Part shown: positions 58,319 through 64,000 of the stretch, piece after piece
Position numbering within the stretch: position 1 is the first letter of the stretch
Layout of the letters: every line of letters begins with the position of its first letter
Made by a program: the position numbers and the translations under genes
Notes under the pieces: generated by a model
Databases searched by the model: none
The model's input: the letters and a program-made list of their open reading frames with translations, nothing else
What the model was told of the DNA's origin: nothing
Assembly (NCBI RefSeq): GCF_012926505.1
Contig: NZ_JABBNT010000003.1
Coordinates: forward strand, 595,112-659,111
Source: Pacificispira spongiicola
GTDB taxonomy: Bacteria > Pseudomonadota > Alphaproteobacteria > UBA8366 > Aestuariispiraceae
Direction of reading: 5' to 3'
DNA: 64,000 nt

Positions 58319-58330
58319 GGCGCAGAGCAG

Positions 58331-58840
58331 ATGGATCAGCAAACACTCATCGTCATCCTCGCCGTCCTGGTTTTGGTCGGGTATGTCTATTTCCGACATC
58401 GCCGGGGCGGCGCGCGCTTTTCGCAGCCGCAATTGGCCTATGCCTATCATGCCGAACCCATTGCCGAAGCCGGGGAGGATTTGCGCGCCGCTTTCGCCGG
58501 AATGACGGACGGCTTGCCGACGGGGGCGGTTTTGATGCGCTTCTCCCTGCTGAACCGGGGTGAGGGCGCCTTGGCCGCGGCGACCCACTTCGCCGCGCCG
58601 GTCGTCATCACTCTGCCGGAAGGGACTAGGGTCTTGCGGGCGCAGGCGGTTGAAGGCCATGGCCGGGCATCGCACGACAATGTCGCGGTATCCATATCGG
58701 GATCGGCTGTCACCATCGATCCGTTCGACATGCCGTCCTTCGGCTCCGTGATCTTCAACATCGTGACCGACGGCCCGGTTGGGAATCCCGTCGTCAGCGG
58801 GGGCCTGAAGGATCAGGGCGATCCGGAGATGTTGGCATGA
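58331..58840 (+). CDS. Single-span membrane protein of unknown function in the cob cluster
   Basis: I do not recognise this 169-residue protein. It starts with one membrane helix (LIVILAVLVLVGYVYF) followed by a basic stop RHRRGG, so the rest is probably cytoplasmic. The soluble part looks mostly beta (RFSLLNRGEGALAAATHF, PVVITLPEGTRVLRAQAVEG) with no known motif. Its stop overlaps the cobU start by four bases (ATGA), so it is translated with the cobalamin genes. A link to cobalamin assembly at the membrane is possible but unproven. Confidence 0.75.
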   Translation: MDQQTLIVILAVLVLVGYVYFRHRRGGARFSQPQLAYAYHAEPIAEAGEDLRAAFAGMTDGLPTGAVLMRFSLLNRGEGALAAATHFAAPVVITLPEGTRVLRAQAVEGHGRASHDNVAVSISGSAVTIDPFDMPSFGSVIFNIVTDGPVGNPVVSGGLKDQGDPEMLA

Positions 58841-59361
58841 CGAAAACGTCCCTGATCCTGGGCGGGGCGCGGTCGGGTAAAACGGCCCGCGCCCTGGCGC
58901 TGGCGGAACAGGCCTATGAACGGGATGGGCTTGTGCCGGTCTATATCGCAACGGCTCAGGCCTTTGATTCCGAAATGGAAGATCGCATCGCTCGTCACCG
59001 CGAGGAACGCGGGACGCATTGGTCGACGGTGGAAGCGCCGCTGGACCTGTGCGACGCGATCCGGGAACGGACCTCGCCCCGACATGTCCTGCTGGTCGAT
59101 TGCCTGACCCTATGGCTCAGCAACATCACCTTTGCGGACCGCGATATCGCGGAGGAATCGCAAAAGCTTGTGGATGCCTTGCGGGCCGCTTCCGGGCCGG
59201 TCGTCGTCGTTTCCAATGAAGTGGGCCTGTCCATCGTGCCGGAAAATGCGCTCGCCAGACGCTTCCGGGACGATCAGGGCCGTCTGAACCAAACAATCGC
59301 CGCCGCCGTCGACCATGTCGAATTCGTCGCCGCCGGTTTACCGCTCGTATTGAAGGGATAG
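58837..59361 (+). CDS. cobU: Adenosylcobinamide kinase / adenosylcobinamide-phosphate guanylyltransferase
   Basis: This 174-residue bifunctional enzyme (CobU, also called CobP) phosphorylates adenosylcobinamide and adds GMP to give adenosylcobinamide-GDP, the substrate of CobS. It shows the P-loop LGGARSGKTARALALAE, the RHREERGTHW motif with the guanylylated His, and VVVSNEVGLSIVPENALARR. It overlaps the preceding unknown gene by 4 bp and is followed after 7 bp by cobW. Confidence 0.95.
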   Translation: MTKTSLILGGARSGKTARALALAEQAYERDGLVPVYIATAQAFDSEMEDRIARHREERGTHWSTVEAPLDLCDAIRERTSPRHVLLVDCLTLWLSNITFADRDIAEESQKLVDALRAASGPVVVVSNEVGLSIVPENALARRFRDDQGRLNQTIAAAVDHVEFVAAGLPLVLKG

Positions 59362-59368
59362 AAACTCC

Positions 59369-60406
59369 ATGGCCGCACGCATTCCCGCCACCGTCGTCAC
59401 CGGATTTCTGGGCGCCGGCAAGACCAGCCTGATCCGTCACATGATCGAAAACAACCGGGGCAAACGCCTGGCCTTTCTGATCAACGAATTCGGCGATCTG
59501 GGGATCGACCGCGAATTGCTGTTGGGATGCGGCATCGAAGGTTGCGGCGAAGAGGATGTCGTCGAACTGGCCAACGGCTGCATCTGCTGCACCGTCGCCG
59601 ACGATTTCCTGCCGGCGATCGAGGCCATTCTCAACCGCCCGGAACCGCCGGATCACATTCTGATCGAAACCTCCGGCCTCGCCCTGCCGAAGCCGTTGGT
59701 GAAAGCTTTCGCCTGGCCGGAAGTGAAGGCCCGCGTGACGGTCGACGGCGTGGTGACCGTGGTCGACGGGCGTGCCGTCGCCGAAGGCCGGTTCGCGGAT
59801 GACGAGGACGCCGTTCAGGCGCAACGAGAAGCCGACGATTCCCTGGATCACGACAACCCGCTGGAGGAAGTCTTCGAAGATCAGCTTCTTTGCGCCGACA
59901 TGGTCGTGCTGAACAAGTTGGACCTGCTGGAAGACGGCGTGGCGGATCGGATCGAGGCCGAATTGAAACCGCATCTGCGCGCCGGGGTGCGTTTCGTCCA
60001 TGCCCGCGAGGCGGCGGTCGATCCGGCGGTGTTGCTGGGGCTCGACGCGGCGGCGGAAGACGATCTGGACAGCCGCAAAAGCCATCACGACAGCCATGAC
60101 GGTCTAGACGACCACGATCATGACGATTTCGACAGCTTCACCCTGTCGCTGCCGGAAGTCGCGGATGCCGACGCGCTGGAGGCCCGTATCCTCGCCGCCA
60201 TTGCCGACCACGATATCCTGCGGGTGAAGGGCTTCCTGGACCGTCCCGGGGTGTCCCGGCGCGAGGTCGTGCAAGCCGTCGGTCCGCGCCTGCGCCGCTA
60301 TTTCGACCGCGCCTGGAAAGACGGCGAACCGCGCCGCACCGAACTGGTGGTGATCGGCCAAAAGGGCCTCGACCGCCCGGCGATCGAGGCTGCCATTCGA
60401 GGGTAG
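59369..60406 (+). CDS. cobW: CobW-type G3E GTPase (metallochaperone)
   Basis: This 345-residue GTPase has the P-loop VTGFLGAGKTSLIRHM, the metal-binding GCICCTV motif of the COG0523 family, and the base-recognition motif VLNKLDLLE. A His/Asp-rich loop (RKSHHDSHDGLDDHDHDDF) near residue 240 could store metal. CobW proteins are thought to supply cobalt for cobalamin synthesis, which fits its place after cobU. No cobN or other corrin-ring gene is in this window. Confidence 0.92.
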   Translation: MAARIPATVVTGFLGAGKTSLIRHMIENNRGKRLAFLINEFGDLGIDRELLLGCGIEGCGEEDVVELANGCICCTVADDFLPAIEAILNRPEPPDHILIETSGLALPKPLVKAFAWPEVKARVTVDGVVTVVDGRAVAEGRFADDEDAVQAQREADDSLDHDNPLEEVFEDQLLCADMVVLNKLDLLEDGVADRIEAELKPHLRAGVRFVHAREAAVDPAVLLGLDAAAEDDLDSRKSHHDSHDGLDDHDHDDFDSFTLSLPEVADADALEARILAAIADHDILRVKGFLDRPGVSRREVVQAVGPRLRRYFDRAWKDGEPRRTELVVIGQKGLDRPAIEAAIRG

Positions 60407-60418
60407 GAGCCGCCTCCT

Positions 60419-61210
60419 CTACCGGCCCAGATAGTGCGGCGCGCGTCGGTCCATCCAGGCGCCCAGTCCTTCCAAGACGTCCCCGGTTTGTGACATCCGG
60501 GCGAACTGTTCGCCTTCGATGCGCAGGCCTTCGTCGATCGGCGCGTTGAGTCCGCGCGTCACGGCATACAGGATGCGCGCCGTCGCCAGAGGGGAATGGC
60601 GCAAGATTCGGTGCGCCATTGCGAAAGCGGTCGGCATCAATCGGTCATGCGGTACGACCTTGTTGACCAGCCCCAACGTGAAGGCGTCATGCGGCGTGAA
60701 TTCGTCCCCGGTCAAGAGCAGTTCCAGTGCCCTTTTGCGGCCGGCCAATCTGGGCAGCCGTTGCGTCCCGCCAAAGGTCGGGGGAATGCCGATCGCGATT
60801 TCCGGCTTGGCGAACCGCGCGCGGTCGCTGGCGACGGACAGGGCGCAGGCCTCGGTAATCTCGCAGCCGCCGCCGAAGGCGATGCCGTTTACGGCGGCAA
60901 TGATCGGCTTCGGGAAGGATTCGATGCGCGTGGTCATGCCTTGTCCGCGCCGCACGAAATTGTGCATCGCTGAATCGGTCCCCTCCCGAATGCTGCCGGT
61001 GAAGTCCGGAATGTCGCCCCCGGCGGAAAAGGCCCTGTGCCCGGCCCCTGTCAGAACGACGGCGCGGACCGAATCGTCGGTTTCCGCATCGTCCAGACGG
61101 GCCATAAGGCGGTCGACCATGGCGTAGTTCAGAGCATTGAGCTTATCGGGTCGGTTCAGGGTCAGAATAGCGATAGGGCCTTCACGGCGTTCCAAAACAA
61201 GATCGGTCAT
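60419..61210 (-). CDS. Enoyl-CoA hydratase/isomerase family protein
   Basis: This 263-residue crotonase-fold protein has both glutamates used for hydration, in FGGGCEITEACAL and FAKPEIAIGIPPTFGGTQRL, plus the oxyanion segment HRAFSAGGDIPDF. It could act in fatty-acid or amino-acid breakdown. I chose ATG 61210; an in-frame extension to 61696 would overlap the TetR gene and is rejected. It is divergent from a TetR regulator with an imperfect palindrome between them. Confidence 0.88.
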   Translation of the reverse strand: MTDLVLERREGPIAILTLNRPDKLNALNYAMVDRLMARLDDAETDDSVRAVVLTGAGHRAFSAGGDIPDFTGSIREGTDSAMHNFVRRGQGMTTRIESFPKPIIAAVNGIAFGGGCEITEACALSVASDRARFAKPEIAIGIPPTFGGTQRLPRLAGRKRALELLLTGDEFTPHDAFTLGLVNKVVPHDRLMPTAFAMAHRILRHSPLATARILYAVTRGLNAPIDEGLRIEGEQFARMSQTGDVLEGLGAWMDRRAPHYLGR

Positions 61211-61267
61211 GTCGATGTCTCTCGGCTTTGTTGCGATAGCCAGAGGGTAAGAACCGGGATATAAATT

Positions 61268-61287
61268 TACACTCACTAGTCGGTATA
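61268..61287. promoter_or_regulatory. Candidate TetR operator
   Basis: TACACTCACT and AGTCGGTATA (61268-61287) are imperfect inverted halves, matching at 7 of 10 positions, with a central ACTAGT. Similar ACCGACTAGTCGG-type sites are bound by TetR repressors of fatty-acid genes. It lies between the divergent enoyl-CoA hydratase and TetR genes. Confidence 0.5.
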
Positions 61288-61312
61288 CTTTTGATGAGCT
61301 GGAGCAGACGGC

Positions 61313-61885
61313 ATGCCGCGCAATGGCGACGAGACCCGCGAACGGATTATCAAGGCGGCGCGGAAGCTGCTGTATCGGGATGGCGTTCGCGCGACCAGCG
61401 TCGATGCCATTGCCGAGCAGGCCGGGATAACCAAACGTTCCCTCTACTATCATTTTCGCAGTAAGGACGATTTGATCGAGGCTTATCTGACCAGTCGCGA
61501 CGCGCCGAACTTGGATTGGTTCAAGGATCGGTTCGATGCGGTGGACGGACCGATATCCGATCGGATATCGGCGATTTTCGACGGGTTGGTCGATGTCGCG
61601 ACGCATCCGAAATGGCGCGGTTGCGGCTATCTGCGCACGGCGGGGGAATTGGCGAATATGCCGGGTCACCCGGCGATCAAGGCGTCGTCGGCGCATAAGA
61701 AGCGCCTGGAAGCCTGGCTGGCGACGGAATTCGAAGCGGCGGGCCTAGCGTCGCCGGAAGGGCGGGCACGGCAAGTTGTGGTGCTGATCGACGGCGCCTT
61801 TTCGGTGATGCTTGTGCATCACGACACGGATTACATCCGCGCCGCGGGCGAGGCGGCGCGGATAGTGTGCAGTCACGCCGACTAG
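61313..61885 (+). CDS. TetR-family transcriptional regulator
   Basis: This 190-residue repressor has the TetR helix-turn-helix SVDAIAEQAGITKRSLYYHF at about residues 30-49 and a helical ligand domain with WRGCGYLRTAGELANMPGHP, a pattern shared by a widespread TetR subgroup. It is divergent from an enoyl-CoA hydratase gene, suggesting control by an acyl-CoA or related compound, and it converges with the DUF3501 gene. The ligand is unknown. Confidence 0.88.
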   Translation: MPRNGDETRERIIKAARKLLYRDGVRATSVDAIAEQAGITKRSLYYHFRSKDDLIEAYLTSRDAPNLDWFKDRFDAVDGPISDRISAIFDGLVDVATHPKWRGCGYLRTAGELANMPGHPAIKASSAHKKRLEAWLATEFEAAGLASPEGRARQVVVLIDGAFSVMLVHHDTDYIRAAGEAARIVCSHAD

Positions 61886-61895
61886 GTCGGAACGA

Positions 61896-62489
61896 TCAGT
61901 CGAAATCCGCGGCCAGCGCGTCGCGGGAGGCATCGGACAGGACGGCGATGTGGCCATAGGCGTCGTGCTTGAAGCCGACCATGACCTGATCCGCGGATTT
62001 GAAGGCCGCGATCTGCTCCGCCGTGAAGGGGAAATGGATGAACTGGACGGAAGACGCCTTGCCGTCGGCATTGGTGCGATCGACATCCTCTTCCGGTTTG
62101 CCCATGACCTCGTGCCCGGCGAAGCGGAAATACATCGTCTCCTCGACACCGCCCAGGCGGGAGAGGAAATTCTTCCGGCGGATCGGATCGTCGATTTCGA
62201 ACATGACCGTGGCGGTCAGTTCCGTGCCGTTCGGAATCATCGGGTTATAGGCCCGCAATTCGTCGGCGATCTGTTCGTCCCCGCCTTTTTCGATATACAG
62301 CATCTCCTGCACCTGATGCAGCATCGTGTCGTAGTTTTCGAAATAGCAGGTGGCGACCGGGCCGATTTCGATGCGGCGCAGTTTCTTTTGCGCGATCAAG
62401 TCGGCGTGACGCTGCTTGCGAACCTTGATGTATTCGTCGAGCGGCAGGATATCGGCCTTGGTGATCGCTCGCTTGCTCATCGCTTCCAT
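61896..62489 (-). CDS. DUF3501 family protein
   Basis: This 197-residue protein matches the DUF3501 type (MSKRAITKADILPLDEYIKV, KKLRRIEIGPVATCYFENYD, EMLYIEKGGDEQIADELRAY). Its function is unknown. Genes of this family often follow a heterodisulfide-reductase-like Fe-S protein and a rubrerythrin, and the former is directly upstream here with a gap of about 55 bp. ATG 62489 (MEAMSKR) has AAAGG upstream; ATG 62480 is an alternative. A redox role is suggested only by the neighbour. Confidence 0.85.
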   Translation of the reverse strand: MEAMSKRAITKADILPLDEYIKVRKQRHADLIAQKKLRRIEIGPVATCYFENYDTMLHQVQEMLYIEKGGDEQIADELRAYNPMIPNGTELTATVMFEIDDPIRRKNFLSRLGGVEETMYFRFAGHEVMGKPEEDVDRTNADGKASSVQFIHFPFTAEQIAAFKSADQVMVGFKHDAYGHIAVLSDASRDALAADFD

Positions 62490-62544
62490 CTTTCCAGCCT
62501 TTCTTGGCTTTCCAATCTCACTATGTGTTGCGAACGGCTCGCAT

Positions 62545-63912
62545 TTACATCAAGCCGTAGGACTTGGCCAGCAGCACGACGGGATGTGCCGCCAGTTCGG
62601 GTTTCGCGGCTTCGCCGCTATTGTCGCCATCGGCGGGGATGTCCGGGTTCGCCGTGATCCCCTGCGCGATATGCAGGCCCGCCAGCGGGCATTCGGACGC
62701 GACGTATTTCGCCTTCGCCTTCATCTGCATCTGTTTGAAGACCGGCTTGCCGACCTTCATGCCGACCTCGAAATTGTCCTTCATGATGCCCCAGGATCCG
62801 CCATGGCCGGAACAGCGTTCCACCGCCGCGATGCGGGTGTCGGGGATAAGGCGGGCCAGTTCGGCGCCCTTCTGCCCCATATTCTGGGCGCGGGCGTGGC
62901 AGGCGACGTGGATGGCGATCGGTCCGTCCAGCGGCGACATGCCCTCCGCCAGGCCCTTGTTCTTGGCCAGGGCGACGATGTATTCGGACACGTCGTGCGA
63001 CGCTTCGGACAGGGCCTTCACATCCGCGTCGTCCGGCACGATCAGCGGCCATTCGAATTTCAACATCAGGGCGCAGGACGGCACCAGCGCGATGACGTCG
63101 TAGCCCTTGTCGATATAGGGGCGCAGGGCCTTAGCGACGTTCTTCGCCTTGCCGGCGACGGTGGAGATATCGCCCTGTTCCATCTGCGGCATGCCGCAGC
63201 ATTCGGGATAGACGACCTCGCAGTCGACGCCGTTCTTGGCCAGGATCTTCATCGCGGCCTCACCGATTTCCGGCGTGTTGTAGTTGCCGTAGCAGGTGGC
63301 GTAGATGACGGCTTTCTGACCGGCGGCGGGGCCTTTCGGATCCGCCTTCGGCATGTCCTTCGCCATTTCCAGCAAGGTCTTACCGGCGAAGGGCGGCAGT
63401 TCCGCGTCCTTATGCACCCCGGCGACCGACTGCATGACGCCGCGTGTCAGGCCGTTTTCGCGCCGCGTCGCCCAATTGGCGAGACCGGCGAGGGACGTGC
63501 CCAGCTTGCCGTTGCGGTCGGTCTTGGTCAGTTGCGCTTCCATGCCGCCGCGCAGACCTTTTTTATGTTCGATCGCGCGGTACCGCAGCATGAGATGCGG
63601 GAAATCCAGATTGAATTCGTGCGGCGGCACGTAGGGGCATTTTGTCAGGAAGCACATGTCGCAGAGCGTGCAGGCATCCACGACCGGCTTGAAATCCTTG
63701 GACTCGACGGAATCCAGTTCTTCCGTCGGGGCGGCGTCGATCAGGTCGAACAGGCGCGGGAAACTGTCGCAGAGATTGAAGCAGCGCCGGCATCCGTGAC
63801 AGATATCGAAGACGCGCCGCAATTCGGCGTCGAGCTTCGCCTCGTCATAGAAATCCGGGTCGTTCCAGTCGATCGTGTGACGAATCGGTGCGTCCAGGCT
63901 GCCTTCGCGCAT
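62545..63912 (-). CDS. Heterodisulfide-reductase-like Fe-S protein (GlpC/HdrD type)
   Basis: This 455-residue protein has two [4Fe-4S]-type cysteine clusters in the first third (CHGCRRCFNLC and CTLCDMCFLTKC). Two CCG-type domains follow (VVYPECCGMPQMEQGD and ERCSGHGGSWG with CHARAQNMGQK), as in HdrB/HdrD, GlpC and glycolate oxidase subunits. It should carry electrons, with the partner unknown. I chose ATG 63912, seven bases after GGGAGG; the frame also opens at a TTG at 63927. DUF3501 follows. A rubrerythrin gene may lie beyond the window. Confidence 0.88.
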   Translation of the reverse strand: MREGSLDAPIRHTIDWNDPDFYDEAKLDAELRRVFDICHGCRRCFNLCDSFPRLFDLIDAAPTEELDSVESKDFKPVVDACTLCDMCFLTKCPYVPPHEFNLDFPHLMLRYRAIEHKKGLRGGMEAQLTKTDRNGKLGTSLAGLANWATRRENGLTRGVMQSVAGVHKDAELPPFAGKTLLEMAKDMPKADPKGPAAGQKAVIYATCYGNYNTPEIGEAAMKILAKNGVDCEVVYPECCGMPQMEQGDISTVAGKAKNVAKALRPYIDKGYDVIALVPSCALMLKFEWPLIVPDDADVKALSEASHDVSEYIVALAKNKGLAEGMSPLDGPIAIHVACHARAQNMGQKGAELARLIPDTRIAAVERCSGHGGSWGIMKDNFEVGMKVGKPVFKQMQMKAKAKYVASECPLAGLHIAQGITANPDIPADGDNSGEAAKPELAAHPVVLLAKSYGLM

Positions 63913-64000
63913 CCCCCAACCTCCCAAGGAATATGATCAGATAACACCAATCTGTCCCAGCGACCCATTGGGGGCCGGGACGGTCGGGGCGGGGGGGGGC

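Noticed and set aside
63990..64000. Run of nine G at the end of the window
   Set aside because: It may be a real homopolymer or a contig-edge artefact; nothing biological can be supported from it.

Overview
This 64 kb window looks like chromosomal DNA of a free-living, probably marine, alphaproteobacterium of the Rhodospirillales type. The grounds are high GC with GC-ending codons, the argJ / parvulin / secA neighbourhood, a GlpSTPQV-type glycerol ABC transporter with a DUF2160 partner, PAS_5-family proteins, split aerotaxis-type receptor genes, and many TRAP/ABC uptake systems. I see no rRNA, tRNA, CRISPR, phage or insertion sequence. Almost all DNA is coding. The species assignment is inference.

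Layout. 0-5.9 kb: argJ and a secreted parvulin (minus) diverge from secA and a TPR gene (plus). 5.9-9.7 kb: an HxlR regulator divergent from an NmrA-like quinone-reductase-type gene, an AraC regulator divergent from a LysE exporter, and an unknown gene. 9.7-14 kb: a complete polyamine-type ABC importer (minus). 14-18 kb: pirin, a membrane histidine kinase, and a TetR/VOC divergent pair. 18-22.7 kb: a MarR regulator divergent from dctPQM and an alpha/beta hydrolase; this block lies between a full-length aacS and an 81-bp remnant of an aacS 3' end. 22.7-30.2 kb: aacS, an EamA exporter, GNAT and VOC genes, two PAS_5 genes, and acs. 30.5-32.3 kb: a two-gene Aer-like receptor. 32.4-42.4 kb: a glycerol regulon, glpR-glpD-glpK divergent from glpV-S-T-P-Q and DUF2160. 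42.5-50.7 kb: an MFS and a TauE/SafE transporter, a trypsin-like protease, a 1369-residue hybrid kinase, nudC. 50.8-54.2 kb: a prephenate dehydratase fused to an N-terminal XRE helix-turn-helix, a J-domain protein, an XRE regulator and an unknown PAS-like protein. 54.2-60.4 kb: an APH/P-loop kinase fusion and a late-cobalamin cluster (cobT divergent from cobS, cobC, an unknown membrane protein, cobU, cobW). 60.4-64 kb: enoyl-CoA hydratase with a divergent TetR gene, then DUF3501 and a heterodisulfide-reductase-like Fe-S protein.

How the genes work together. The best-supported unit is the glycerol regulon. GlpV/S/T/P/Q imports glycerol, GlpK phosphorylates it, GlpD oxidises it, and GlpR probably acts on clustered TTTCG boxes in the divergent promoter. 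The cob genes assemble the nucleotide loop of cobalamin. aacS and acs activate acetoacetate and acetate. The MarR/TRAP/hydrolase block looks like an acquired uptake cassette under two identical 14-bp palindromes.

The most unusual items are the XRE-prephenate dehydratase fusion with a strong internal start site, the aacS scar beside the TRAP cassette, and the predicted asymmetric ATP sites of GlpS/GlpT. All functions come from reading the sequence by eye; no database search was run.
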